64,000 nucleotides of DNA from Chthonomonas sp. (GTDB lineage Bacteria; Armatimonadota; Fimbriimonadia; Fimbriimonadales; Fimbriimonadaceae), in assembly GCA_016788585.1 (NCBI GenBank), contig JAEURP010000009.1:1-64000 (forward strand), read 5' to 3'. Shown here one piece after another: positions 9,034 through 18,133 of the stretch. Positions within the stretch are counted from its first letter, which is position 1. Each line of letters starts with the position of its first letter. The position numbers and the translations under genes are program-made. The notes under the pieces were generated by a model. That model made no database searches, was not told where the DNA came from, and saw nothing but the letters and a program-made list of their open reading frames with translations.

Positions 9034-10136
9034 GATTTGACTTTTGCCTCCATTACGGCTCTAAATGCTTCTACGAAGCGATCGACCTCGGTGTCGGTGC
9101 CAATGCTCACTCGTAGGCAGGTTGGCAAGCCAAGTACATGGCCGCCGCGAACAATCACGCCTTCCCTGAGCAATGCCTCAAAAACTGGCTGTGCAGGCTC
9201 GCGGACATCAACCAGGATGAAGTTCGCAAAGCTCTCATAAACCCGAAAACCATGACTCTCCATCGCCTGCTTCATTTTTGCCCGGCCCGCCGAGTTCACC
9301 GCAATCGTGCGCTCGAGATGCTCATCATCTTGAAGGGCGGCGACAATGGCGACTTGGGCCAAGTTATTGACGGCGAATGGGGCTTGAACGCGAGCGATGG
9401 CGTCGATAATCTCAGGTGCCGCAACCATGAAACCAGCTCGGATTCCGGCCAGGCCATGAGACTTGCTGAAGGTTCGAAGCACAATGACGTTTGGGCGAAG
9501 GTAATCGAGGCCATTTGGATAGAAGGGGTCTTCTTTGGCAAACTCGCAATAGGCTTCGTCTAGAACGACAACGACTCTGTCGGGCACCTTGGCCATAAAG
9601 GCCTCGAATGCGGCCTTGCGGTAGATCGTGCCAGTTGGATTGTTTGGGTTGGCCAGAAAGATGATTTTGGTATGCGGTGTGATCGCTTGCGAGACCGCTT
9701 CAAGGTCGATGCACAGGTCGTCATCAAGAGGCACTGGCACAAAACGACACGGCGCGACCGCGGCTGCCGTTTCGTACCGGGCGAAGCTCGGATCGCCAGC
9801 AATGACCTCGTCCGGCTCGTTCTGGATAAATATCTCGCCGATTAGCGCGATCAGCTCTTCGCTACCATTCCCTACCAGCACCTGATTTTCCGGTACACCA
9901 AGATGGCTTGCTATGGCGCCTCGAGCCTCAGAAGAAATGGCATCGGGGTAAAGATGAACCTGTGACAGGGCATCCCGCATCGCCTCGATGGCCATTGGGC
10001 TTGGGCCAAGCGGATTCTCATTGCTCGCCAGCTTAATGACATCGCGAAGGCCCAATTCACGCTGAACATCCGCGATTGGGCGTCCCGGAGAATAGGGGCG
10101 CAATCCAAGCACGTTTGGTCGTATCTCGGGCGGCAT
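9030..10136 (-). CDS. hisC: Histidinol-phosphate aminotransferase (HisC family)
   Basis: This is a 368-residue fold-type I PLP enzyme. It shows the substrate and cofactor motifs of HisC: the KLASNENPLGPSP opening, the NPNNPTG motif, DEAYCEF, and the PLP lysine in RTFSKSHGLAGIRAG. It transaminates histidinol phosphate with glutamate. HisC enzymes may also act on aromatic keto acids, and its 4-base overlap with a DAHP synthase gene suggests a dual or aromatic role here (inference). No other his genes are in the window. It begins the hisC-aroF-scoB run. Confidence 0.88.
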   Translation of the reverse strand: MPPEIRPNVLGLRPYSPGRPIADVQRELGLRDVIKLASNENPLGPSPMAIEAMRDALSQVHLYPDAISSEARGAIASHLGVPENQVLVGNGSEELIALIGEIFIQNEPDEVIAGDPSFARYETAAAVAPCRFVPVPLDDDLCIDLEAVSQAITPHTKIIFLANPNNPTGTIYRKAAFEAFMAKVPDRVVVVLDEAYCEFAKEDPFYPNGLDYLRPNVIVLRTFSKSHGLAGIRAGFMVAAPEIIDAIARVQAPFAVNNLAQVAIVAALQDDEHLERTIAVNSAGRAKMKQAMESHGFRVYESFANFILVDVREPAQPVFEALLREGVIVRGGHVLGLPTCLRVSIGTDTEVDRFVEAFRAVMEAKVKS

Positions 10137-10188
10137 ATAAGTTCAAGTTTAGCCGATTTGGCTCCACGTCGAACTTTGGGCCTACCTC

Positions 10189-10809
10189 CTACTCAGCGTT
10201 CAAGATAATGCTGATTTCCTCTTTTGGATCAACTGCAGTCCGCAAGTCGATGATGTGGGGTCCCTTCTCCAGATAAAGATTGAACGACCATGAACCATCC
10301 TCTTCAGCCGTCTTAAAGAAAGACTTTCCGTCGTTCACCGTAACCTCGATCCGTCGGCCCGGAGCCGTCGTGCCCACGAGTCTGAAAACGCCAGCTGGGA
10401 CCTTATCGCCATCCTTTGCGTTCGAAATCTCCAGACGACGCTCCAGCGGCTTAAGAAGGTCCTTGACCACAAACTCGACGGCTCTAGATTTCGTACCGTA
10501 GATACCGCCAACCTGCTCATAAGCAGCTTGAATCGTATGCTTGCCCGTTACGAAGCTCGCATCGAGTGTCCAAGTTTTGTCGTTCTTAACGTTTGCACTG
10601 GCCACGAATCGCCCCCCGTCGAAAACAGCAAGCGTTCTTCCTGGTTCGCCACGACCAGAGACTTTGACCCAGGCCTGGGTAACGGCCTCACCTGGCACTG
10701 GCGTAAGGATTGTCGGGGATGGTCCCAGAGCTACTGCAGATACTACTGCCCCTCCACCAAGCGCAACTTGGATAGCGGCCCGGGTGGTCATCCAGGCGCC
10801 AAACGTCAC
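10189..10809 (-). CDS. Membrane-anchored protein with Ig-like repeats
   Basis: This 206-residue protein has one N-terminal hydrophobic segment (about residues 13-30), probably an uncleaved anchor. Two beta-sandwich-like modules follow (about 32-110 and 125-206). Both are of the bacterial Ig type that opens with a Pro-Gly turn (VPGEAV, VPAGVF) and contains an Arg-x-(L/I)-x-V strand (GRTLAVFDGG, GRRIEVTVNDG). It overlaps the preceding coiled-coil gene by 4 bases, so the two products probably work together at the envelope. No closer function is recognised. Confidence 0.6.
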   Translation of the reverse strand: MTFGAWMTTRAAIQVALGGGAVVSAVALGPSPTILTPVPGEAVTQAWVKVSGRGEPGRTLAVFDGGRFVASANVKNDKTWTLDASFVTGKHTIQAAYEQVGGIYGTKSRAVEFVVKDLLKPLERRLEISNAKDGDKVPAGVFRLVGTTAPGRRIEVTVNDGKSFFKTAEEDGSWSFNLYLEKGPHIIDLRTAVDPKEEISIILNAE

Positions 10810-12221
10810 GAAAGCTCTCCAAGTTCAGATGATTCGGTCAGTTCGTCTCGAACGCTACCGCCGCCGGCAACTTTCTTTCGAGAATCAGATTTGGCTGGCC
10901 GCCTCGCCTCTTTTGTCGGGGCGGTCGAGCCTACAGCATCTTGTAACAATCGGATTTGCTCCATGGCTTCTTGAAGGGCGCGCCGGTTCTCGGCTGCTTC
11001 TCGGTGAGATGCCTGGACCGCTCCGAAGAGGTCGTTCATTCGCTCCTCTAGGGTCGAGACCTCGGTTGGCATGCTTGCTACTGGCTTGGCCTCGCGAAGG
11101 AGTTCTGCTTCGGCCTGAGCCTGTACCAGCATTGCTCGGTCTTGCGTCGTCGAGAGTCTCAGGCTCTCCAGTTCATTATTCAGCCGCGCAACAGTGGCCC
11201 GAAGCTCTTGAATCTCCGAATTGCTTTCGTATTCGTTAATCGCCGCCGACTTCTGCCCCAACTCGTGATGAAGTTGGGCGACGAGAGATTCGAGTTCGGG
11301 CACGCGATGCGAGAGTCGCTCAATCTCGGCATTTCGATCTGCCAACTGACTCTCCAAGTTTTGGATTTGCTCAGGCTCGCTCGCATGCTCGGCAAGCATG
11401 GCGTTGGCATGGGCGAGTTGCGAACGGAAATTCTCAACGACTTCGTCTGACTCAATGAGTTGACTTTGCAATTTCGAAATGCTGGCGAGGAGTCCATCTC
11501 TCTCTTGTTCAAATTCTTGGACAACGGCTTGGTCCTTGGAGGAAAGCTGTTGCTGAAGAGCCGCGTTCTGAGCCTCTAATTCGGCGACACGGGTCACGTG
11601 GCTTGAGTTTTCAAATTCAAATCTCAAGCGCTCAAGTTCAGTTTCGGCATGCTCGGCGCGAAGGCGAACATTAGCAACCTCGGCTTCGCTGGGTGCAGTA
11701 GTTTGAAGTTCTTCAAATCGGCTCTTGAGTTCGGCTAGCGCTTGCTTCAAGGCATTGGATTCTGCCGACTGCACTTGTAGTTCAGCCAAGCTAACCTGGT
11801 GTTGCTGTAGTTGCTGAATGAGGTCGCTATGGCCGGACGACAAGGTACCGATTTCCGCGTCCTTCGCGCCAAGTTCTTGCTTGAGAGATTGAGCCAGGCG
11901 GCTCGCTTCTTCTTCTGCCGCCAGCGCAGCGGCGAGTTGACCTTCAAGGTCGGCGGTTTGGGCAGCATGGGCTTCGTCTTGTGCCGAGCTATCCGCCCGG
12001 AGGAGCTTGGTATTGAGTTCATCAATCTGAGCATTAGCGTTGCGCAACTTTTGGTTAAGTGGCTCTACCTGCCGTGCCTTTTCATGCAGGGCGGCTAACG
12101 CTTCGGAATCGCCGCCGTTAATGCTCCGCTTAATAAGGATCGCATCAATCGCCCACGTTGCTCCTGCGGCGACAAATGCGCCGACGAGAAGCCAAAATAG
12201 ATTTAATTCTGGGATTTGCAT
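10806..12221 (-). CDS. Membrane-anchored long coiled-coil protein
   Basis: The 471-residue product has one N-terminal membrane helix (about 8-30, FWLLVGAFVAAGATWAIDAI). Almost continuous heptad-rich coiled coil follows from about 45 to 425, full of Glu, Gln, Leu and Ala. The tail is charged and disordered. No catalytic motif is visible. Such proteins act as cytoplasmic scaffolds or spacers; the topology (helix first, basic residues after it) fits a cytoplasmic rod. It shares a 4-base overlap with the Ig-like gene downstream, suggesting a two-protein envelope structure. Function unknown. Confidence 0.65.
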   Translation of the reverse strand: MQIPELNLFWLLVGAFVAAGATWAIDAILIKRSINGGDSEALAALHEKARQVEPLNQKLRNANAQIDELNTKLLRADSSAQDEAHAAQTADLEGQLAAALAAEEEASRLAQSLKQELGAKDAEIGTLSSGHSDLIQQLQQHQVSLAELQVQSAESNALKQALAELKSRFEELQTTAPSEAEVANVRLRAEHAETELERLRFEFENSSHVTRVAELEAQNAALQQQLSSKDQAVVQEFEQERDGLLASISKLQSQLIESDEVVENFRSQLAHANAMLAEHASEPEQIQNLESQLADRNAEIERLSHRVPELESLVAQLHHELGQKSAAINEYESNSEIQELRATVARLNNELESLRLSTTQDRAMLVQAQAEAELLREAKPVASMPTEVSTLEERMNDLFGAVQASHREAAENRRALQEAMEQIRLLQDAVGSTAPTKEARRPAKSDSRKKVAGGGSVRDELTESSELGELS

Positions 12222-12251
12222 CGCCTTTCCCCATATTTTTGGCAGTTTTAC

Positions 12252-13217
12252 TCAAAACCCAAAGGGTGGATTGAAAAGTCCTTGTTCCGTGACGATCGCG
12301 GTAATCAGTTCATTTGGGGTTACGTCAAACCCAGGATTCCAAGTTGGGCAACCCGCAGGAGCGACCTGAACACCTTCTATCATAGTAATCTCGGCGCCAT
12401 CCCTTTCTTCAATGGGGATTTGCCTCCCATCAGCGATTTCGATATCAATCGTGCTCGAAGGTGCTGCCACGTAGAATGGAATGCCGTGGTACTTCGCGGC
12501 AATCGCCAATGCGTAAGTACCAATCTTGTTGGCGGAATCGCCATTGCATGCAATTCGATCTGCACCGACCACGACGAGATCAATCTTGCCGAGGGCCATT
12601 AGGCTTGCTGCCGCACTGTCTGCGATGCTCTTGAACGGGATATTGTCCTTCATCAGTTCCCAGGCCGTTAATCGCAGCCCTTGCTGACGAGGTCGAGTCT
12701 CACATGAAAAAACGGTGATGGAAGGATCCTTGGCGAACGCAGATCTAATGATGCCAAGGGCAGTTCCGTGGCCAGAAGTTGCCAGGGACCCCGTGTTGCA
12801 AATTGTAAGAATCCCAGCCCCTAACGGGACCAATTCGGCACCAAACTTCCCGATCGCTAGATTCATCTGGAGGTCTTCATCATCAATAGAAACCGCCTCG
12901 GCCAGAATCGCCGATGCGTCGGTGGTCCGAAGCGCTTCAATTCGGTCGAGGGCCCAAAAGAGGTTCACCGCCGTCGGACGGCTGGCCCGTAATCCAGCTG
13001 ATGCGACCATGAGGTCGTCGCCAGCGCGGGCGGCCAGTGCCATTCCATAGGCGGCAGTGACGCCGATTGCCGGTGCGCCGCGCACAACCATATCCCGAAT
13101 GGCCTCGGCGACACCGGCCCAATCATGGAAAACGACCCACTCTTCCCGGTTTGGGAGGAATCGTTGATCGAGCAAGTGCAGAGCTCCGTTTCGCCATTCA
13201 AGGGCTCTAATCGCCAC
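12252..13217 (-). CDS. mtnA: S-methyl-5-thioribose-1-phosphate isomerase
   Basis: This 321-residue enzyme isomerises methylthioribose-1-phosphate to methylthioribulose-1-phosphate in methionine salvage. It shows the family's VVRGAPAIGV motif near residue 45, the CNTGSLAT catalytic-Cys segment, and VVGADRIACNGDSANKIGT with the catalytic Asp. It belongs to the same superfamily as eIF2B-like proteins, but the Cys and Asp motifs support the isomerase. It follows phoU by 9 bases on the same strand. No other salvage gene is present in the window, although metK is. Confidence 0.92.
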   Translation of the reverse strand: MAIRALEWRNGALHLLDQRFLPNREEWVVFHDWAGVAEAIRDMVVRGAPAIGVTAAYGMALAARAGDDLMVASAGLRASRPTAVNLFWALDRIEALRTTDASAILAEAVSIDDEDLQMNLAIGKFGAELVPLGAGILTICNTGSLATSGHGTALGIIRSAFAKDPSITVFSCETRPRQQGLRLTAWELMKDNIPFKSIADSAAASLMALGKIDLVVVGADRIACNGDSANKIGTYALAIAAKYHGIPFYVAAPSSTIDIEIADGRQIPIEERDGAEITMIEGVQVAPAGCPTWNPGFDVTPNELITAIVTEQGLFNPPFGF

Positions 13218-13226
13218 TTCGGGACT

Positions 13227-13889
13227 TTACCCGTCCGCCATCGCACTTACGGGCCGGCGAAACTTTCGGAGCCGCTTGGCTATCTCAACGCCATGGTCGG
13301 CGAAGTGCTCCAAGGCATGAAAAATCTCGATCGTGCGAAACATGTCGCGACTTAGTGGACCTTCGCTGTCGGCGACTTCGAGGATATGTCTTCGTGCCCG
13401 TTTGTACGCGGAATCGATCATCTCATCGCCTTCGATGATCTCCATCGCTTTCGCGTCGTCGTAATGAGTGTAAAGCGCCATCGCGTCGGACATCATTTGA
13501 ACCGAGCTCTCGGCAAGGGCGCCCAAGGGAGCTAGAAGATCTTCCCGGAACTTCCCGCGCATCTTTGACGCCCTGCGCGCCAACTTGACTGCGTCGTCAC
13601 CGGCTTGTTCGAGCTCCCCTACGATACTAAGTGTTCCCATTAGGAGCCGGGCGTCCTCACTGACTGGCGATTGCATCACCATCAATTGAAAGACCTCCTT
13701 CATGATGCGATCCTCAAGGTCGTCAATCATCGGATCGGCCTCGACCACACGCTCCAGCATTGGTAGGTCATCACTGACGGCGCCTTCGACGCCATCCAGC
13801 ACCATAGAGCAGACTTGATCCGCCATGCTGATCAGCATGGTTCGAACTTCATCCAGCTTCAGGTCAAGTTCGTTTCGAGTCAATGGCAC
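13227..13889 (-). CDS. phoU: PhoU-domain phosphate signalling regulator
   Basis: The 220-residue helical protein has the two tandem PhoU repeats, each with an acidic metal-binding motif: EADPMIDDLEDRI near residue 50 and EGDEMIDSAYKRA near 153. PhoU restrains phosphate uptake by PstSCAB and the PhoR/PhoB system. Here it stands apart from any pst or pho gene, directly upstream of mtnA. Family assignment is secure; its actual partner cannot be read from this context. Confidence 0.88.
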   Translation of the reverse strand: MPLTRNELDLKLDEVRTMLISMADQVCSMVLDGVEGAVSDDLPMLERVVEADPMIDDLEDRIMKEVFQLMVMQSPVSEDARLLMGTLSIVGELEQAGDDAVKLARRASKMRGKFREDLLAPLGALAESSVQMMSDAMALYTHYDDAKAMEIIEGDEMIDSAYKRARRHILEVADSEGPLSRDMFRTIEIFHALEHFADHGVEIAKRLRKFRRPVSAMADG

Positions 13890-13931
13890 CTCTTGAGCGT
13901 AAGCCCAGATTGTTATGACGATGTGAAGGCG

Positions 13932-14426
13932 TCAAGGGTCTCCGGCCGATAGGACCATTGTCGGACCTCGCATCGCGTGGCAGATAGCAATGGCGAGAGC
14001 GTCGGCAACGTCATCCGGCTTAGGCGGCGTTGGCAAGCTGAGGAGTTTCGCAACCATGAATTGGACTTGCTTCTTTTCTGCCCCTCCATGACCGACCACG
14101 GATTGCTTGATCGAGGGTGGGCTGTACTCTTCCCACGGCAAGTTACGAGCGCTCGCCGCCAGTAAGATAGTCCCAAGCGCCTTGCTGACATCGAGAGCAG
14201 TGGTCTTGTTTGCCGTAAACAGCAGCCTCTCCGTGATGAGGCAAGCGGGCTGGAGCCGGTCGATGAGCGCGAGGGTCTCGTCGTGGATGAGCCTCAGTCG
14301 GTCGGGCAATCTGATTCGAGGCGTTTGAATGAGCCCGCACTCAATCATCGTCAGTCGGGAGCCAACACGCTCGATAACCCCAAAGCCAACGCGCTCGAGC
14401 CCTGGATCGATGCCAAGGATCTTCAT
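13932..14426 (-). CDS. ruvC: Holliday junction resolvase RuvC
   Basis: This 164-residue endonuclease cleaves Holliday junctions after RuvAB branch migration. The RNase H-like acidic residues are visible: Asp7 in ILGIDPGLERVGFG, the Glu in CLITERLLF near 66, and the Asp pair in PPKPDDVADALAIAICH near 140. It overlaps mutL by 4 bases, forming a mutL-ruvC repair operon. No ruvA or ruvB is near. The family's normal length supports the ATG chosen. Confidence 0.93.
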   Translation of the reverse strand: MKILGIDPGLERVGFGVIERVGSRLTMIECGLIQTPRIRLPDRLRLIHDETLALIDRLQPACLITERLLFTANKTTALDVSKALGTILLAASARNLPWEEYSPPSIKQSVVGHGGAEKKQVQFMVAKLLSLPTPPKPDDVADALAIAICHAMRGPTMVLSAGDP

Positions 14427-16189
14427 GCTCGCTTAAACCGCCGCATAAGCTCACTCTTGCCCATACTGATTGTAATTGGGCGCCCATGCGGGCATAAATA
14501 GGGATTTTCAGTGCGGGCGAGATCGATCAAGAGCTTCTCCATCTCTGCCATTCCGAGCCGGTCACCCGCTTTGATCGCCATCTTGCAGGAGCACATCACC
14601 CAGATTTGCTCCCGGACGGAGAGTCCGCTTGGACCGGCACCGTCGAGGATTTCATCAATCAGTTCTTTGAGCACCGTAATTGGATCGGCTCCCCGCATTG
14701 CTGCGGGCGCGGCGCGGACAATAAATGCTTGGTCACCAAAGGGCTCAAGTTCAAAGCCCATACCCAAAAACTCTTCAAGCCTCTCATTGACGATGGTAGC
14801 CTGAGCCCGGTCAAGGTCCAACGTCATTGGAGTCAGCAATGGTTGGCGCTCAACACCACCGGCGCCTCGAGCGTTGCGGATTCGCTCAAAGAGCACGCGC
14901 TCATGAGCAACATGTTGGTCGATGACCATGATGCCCTCATCGTTCTCCGCAATGATGAAGAAAGCATCGGCAGTCTGGCCGATGACGCGAAGGCCAGCCA
15001 AAAATCGATCGGCAAATGACCGGAAAATCACCGGCTCGTCGTCATGAGAATCCGAGTGGGCAACTGCGAATCCTGGATCGATGGCCGTGCTCCATGCGAC
15101 TAACTCGTCGGAAATTCGAGGCTGGGCATTCGATGCCGCGATTGCCTCATTTGCCCGGATGATGCCGTCCATGTTTGGCATCATTCCGTGCTCCATTAGA
15201 GCGCCCTTGATGCCTTGCCTGACCGCATCGAAAACTCTTCCCTCTTGCGAAAACCGGCACTCGCTCTTCGTTGGAGAGACGTTCATATCGACACTTGCCG
15301 GATCGAGGTCGATCATCAAGAGCGCAACTGGGAACCGCCTCTCTGGCGTGATTTGTCGGTAGGCGACATCGATGGCTGTGTAAAGTCCACGGTTTTTGAC
15401 TGGCCGTCCATTTACAAAAATCCACTGCTGCGATCGTGTTGGTCGGGTGAAGTGGGGGGCGCTGATATAACCTCGAACCCGGATGCCTTCCCGAAAGACA
15501 TCGATCTCGGCGATGCCCCGGGCTACATCGCGACCCCAAACGGCGGCTACAGCCGATAGAGCATCCCCATCGCCAGGAGAGTCGAGCAGAGTTTGTTCGC
15601 CGTGAATCAACCGAAATGCGACATCAGGGGTACTGATCGCATACTTACCAACGATCTCGCTGATTTGCGCGAGTTCGGTCCCCATCGTTTTTAGGAACTT
15701 CAACCTGGCTGGCGTGTTGTAAAAAAGGTCCTCAACCGAAATCGTCGTGCCCTTCGGTCCGGCTTCATGGTGCGGCTCTGCCCGGCGCCCACCATGAACA
15801 TCGAGAACCGTTCGACTCCCGTCACCTTGCCCGGAACTCAACTGAAAGCGTGAAACCGAGGCGATTGATGGAAGTGCCTCGCCGCGAAAACCAAGCGACC
15901 CAATACGACCCAAGTCCTCAACAGTGCGGATCTTGCTTGTTGCGTGTCGTTCAAGGCATGCGATGGCGTCGTCGCGGGACATACCGGTGCCATCATCGGT
16001 CACCCGGATGAGCTCCGTGCCTGACTGGAGTAACTCGATGGTGATCCGCCTAGCGCCAGCATCGAGGGCATTTTCAACGAGCTCCTTTACAACACTTGCC
16101 GGACGCTCGACGACTTCTCCCGCAGCAATCTGGTTGATCGTATGCGGGTCCAGGAGGCGAACGCCAGCATGGGAAGGTGCCGAGGCCAT
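14423..16189 (-). CDS. mutL: DNA mismatch repair protein MutL
   Basis: This 588-residue protein couples MutS mismatch recognition to strand removal. The N-terminal GHKL ATPase has IAAGEVVERP, ENALDAGA, DDGTGM and GFRGEAL. The C-terminal endonuclease domain has DQHVAHERVLFE near 423, SCKMAIKAGD and CPHGRP near 566. These match the metal-binding set of nicking MutL proteins found in bacteria without MutH; the usual DQHA is DQHV here. It is divergent from motA, and the 111-base gap holds a structured leader on the other strand. Confidence 0.93.
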   Translation of the reverse strand: MASAPSHAGVRLLDPHTINQIAAGEVVERPASVVKELVENALDAGARRITIELLQSGTELIRVTDDGTGMSRDDAIACLERHATSKIRTVEDLGRIGSLGFRGEALPSIASVSRFQLSSGQGDGSRTVLDVHGGRRAEPHHEAGPKGTTISVEDLFYNTPARLKFLKTMGTELAQISEIVGKYAISTPDVAFRLIHGEQTLLDSPGDGDALSAVAAVWGRDVARGIAEIDVFREGIRVRGYISAPHFTRPTRSQQWIFVNGRPVKNRGLYTAIDVAYRQITPERRFPVALLMIDLDPASVDMNVSPTKSECRFSQEGRVFDAVRQGIKGALMEHGMMPNMDGIIRANEAIAASNAQPRISDELVAWSTAIDPGFAVAHSDSHDDEPVIFRSFADRFLAGLRVIGQTADAFFIIAENDEGIMVIDQHVAHERVLFERIRNARGAGGVERQPLLTPMTLDLDRAQATIVNERLEEFLGMGFELEPFGDQAFIVRAAPAAMRGADPITVLKELIDEILDGAGPSGLSVREQIWVMCSCKMAIKAGDRLGMAEMEKLLIDLARTENPYLCPHGRPITISMGKSELMRRFKRA

Positions 16190-16230
16190 TGGGATTAGTT
16201 TACTAGACGTTGTTCTGGCCTTTTGCGGAC

Positions 16231-16292
16231 CAAGATTGGCAAAATTGCCACCTCAAGGTCTGAGAATTAGGCGGAGCGGACCGACAATCTTG
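16231..16292 (+). promoter_or_regulatory. Predicted three-way-junction leader of motA
   Basis: A perfect 8-base stem (CAAGATTG 16231-16238, CAATCTTG 16285-16292) encloses two smaller hairpins. One is GCA/TGC (16239-16248). The other is GGTCTG/CGGACC (16257-16262 with 16277-16282, one G-U pair). The closing stem ends 8 bases before the motA start, next to the GAAAG that serves as ribosome binding site, so folding could affect translation. It does not match a riboswitch class I know. Confidence 0.4.
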
Positions 16293-16300
16293 AAAGAAGC

Positions 16301-17161
16301 ATGTTCGCAATTATTGGCATTGTGCTCGCCGTGGGGTGCATCGTAATGGGATATACGATGCACGGAGGCCAAATCGGAGTTCTGATCCAGATCTCCGAAT
16401 TCATTATCATTGGTGGCGCCGGCATCGGCATCTTTTTGGCCAGCAATGGAAAAGATGGCGCTATCGCTACGGTCAAGGCGGTCATGGGAGTGATGAAGCC
16501 AGATCCATTTACGAAGGGGGCCTTTGTGGACTTGCTCCGAATGCTTTACCAGCTGTTTAATGTTGCGCGAAAGGAGGGACTCCTCGGTCTTGAAAAGCAT
16601 ATTGAGAACCCGGCTGAGTCCGAAATCATGAAGAAGTTCCCCGGGTTTGTGAACAACCATCATGCATCCGATTTCCTCTGCGACACACTCAAAGTCGTTC
16701 TCACCGGTGCCGTTGGCCCGCATGACTTGAGCGAAATGATGGAACTCGATCTAGAGATTGCCCATCAAGAAGCGCACAAGCCAGTGGAGGCAGTCCAGAA
16801 CGTCGCTGACGCCATGCCCGCAGTTGGCATTGTCGCGGCGGTTTTGGGCGTTATCATCACGATGGGCAAGATCGGTGGCGAGGCAGCCGCCATCGGTCAC
16901 TCGGTTGCAGCGGCACTTGTCGGTACATTCCTTGGAATCTTTGTCGCCTATTGTCTTTTTGCCCCGATCGCCAAGGCGATCGAGGCCAAGATTTTTCCTG
17001 AGTCCCAATACATGAACGCAATCCGGTTTGCGCTTTTCAGCTTCGCCCGAGGAGAGTCACCAATCACGTGCGTTGAGTTTGCTCGCCGAAACATCGCACC
17101 CGCGTATCGCCCTTCCTTCTCAGAAGTGGAAAAAGCAGTTAAGGAAAAGGACGCGGCTTAA
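16301..17161 (+). CDS. motA: Flagellar motor stator protein MotA
   Basis: This 286-residue protein forms the stator channel with MotB and drives rotor turning. It has four membrane helices. Two are at the N-terminus (IIGIVLAVGCIVMGYTMHGG and FIIIGGAGIGIFLAS). A cytoplasmic loop carries conserved charges (EKHIENP). Helices three and four are VGIVAAVLGVIITMG, with the preceding conserved Pro, and AALVGTFLGIFVAYCLF. The layout follows proton-driven MotA. motB follows after 47 bases. A folded leader precedes it. No sigma-28 motif is convincing upstream. Confidence 0.92.
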   Translation: MFAIIGIVLAVGCIVMGYTMHGGQIGVLIQISEFIIIGGAGIGIFLASNGKDGAIATVKAVMGVMKPDPFTKGAFVDLLRMLYQLFNVARKEGLLGLEKHIENPAESEIMKKFPGFVNNHHASDFLCDTLKVVLTGAVGPHDLSEMMELDLEIAHQEAHKPVEAVQNVADAMPAVGIVAAVLGVIITMGKIGGEAAAIGHSVAAALVGTFLGIFVAYCLFAPIAKAIEAKIFPESQYMNAIRFALFSFARGESPITCVEFARRNIAPAYRPSFSEVEKAVKEKDAA

Positions 17162-17208
17162 AATCCGATTCAAGTCGAATTGGGTAGCGGCTTAAACAAG
17201 GAAACGAG

Positions 17209-18087
17209 ATGAACGACGGCACACCCATTATCATTAAGAAAAAGAAGGTCAGCCACGGTGGACATCATGGCGGGGCTTGGAAGGTGGCCTACGCGGACTT
17301 TGTCACGGCGATGATGGCTTTCTTCTTGGTGATGTGGATCATGGGCTTGTCACCCGAGGACCGCAAGATCGTCCAAGGGTATTTCAATGATCCGATGGGG
17401 TTCATGAAGTCCACACCAAAGGGTGCCCCGAACATTGGCCCCTCGGGAGGACGCCAGGCCTCGAGCGCTGCTTTGGCGCAGGGCGAGGCGACACGCCGGG
17501 CGGAAGAATCAGAATTGCAGAGCTTGCAAAAGGAGATCAAGAGCGCAATCGGTAGCTCTGACGGTGATGCCCAATTGCTTGCCTTGATGGAAGCGATTGA
17601 AGTCAACATCACGCCGGAGGGCCTTGAACTCGAATTTGTCGAAGGAAATGGAGTGGTCTTCTTCGAGCTTGGTAGCGCAGTTGTGCGTCCTCAAGCCCGC
17701 TCGATCATCACTCGCGTCGCCACCCAACTGAGGGCTTCGGGCCGTCTTATGTTCGTTGACGGCCATACCGACGGGCGACCATTCACAGGCGGGTCGAGCG
17801 ACAACAAATTACTGTCTGCTCAACGGGCCCAATCGGTTTATCAGATTCTTCGTTCGGCTGGAGTGCCAGAAGCACAGGTTCTGGACATTCGCGGTCGCGG
17901 AGATCGAAAGCTCAAGATCGTTGAAGACCCAAATGACGCAAGAAATCGTCGGGTCAGCATTTTGCTACCCTTCCTTGGTGGTGAAGAAAAGGTGATGGAT
18001 GATGTGGATGGCACGCCAAAAGAAGGGGCAAAATTCACTTCGCCAATTGATCTCAAACCCCAGAAGCCCGAACTCTCGCATCGCTAG
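17209..18087 (+). CDS. motB: Flagellar motor stator protein MotB
   Basis: The 292-residue partner of MotA has one membrane helix (AYADFVTAMMAFFLVMWIMG) whose Asp30 is the expected proton-carrying residue. A plug/linker region follows. The OmpA-like peptidoglycan-binding domain (about 145-255) contains FVDGHTDGRPF, NKLLSAQRAQSVY and RNRRVSI. It anchors the stator to the cell wall. A good AAGGAAACGAG ribosome site precedes the ATG. The stop is followed by a small unknown gene. Confidence 0.92.
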   Translation: MNDGTPIIIKKKKVSHGGHHGGAWKVAYADFVTAMMAFFLVMWIMGLSPEDRKIVQGYFNDPMGFMKSTPKGAPNIGPSGGRQASSAALAQGEATRRAEESELQSLQKEIKSAIGSSDGDAQLLALMEAIEVNITPEGLELEFVEGNGVVFFELGSAVVRPQARSIITRVATQLRASGRLMFVDGHTDGRPFTGGSSDNKLLSAQRAQSVYQILRSAGVPEAQVLDIRGRGDRKLKIVEDPNDARNRRVSILLPFLGGEEKVMDDVDGTPKEGAKFTSPIDLKPQKPELSHR

Positions 18088-18133
18088 TGGGGATTCTTGC
18101 GTCCCTAGGTGCGTAGGAGCAATCCGCCACGGA

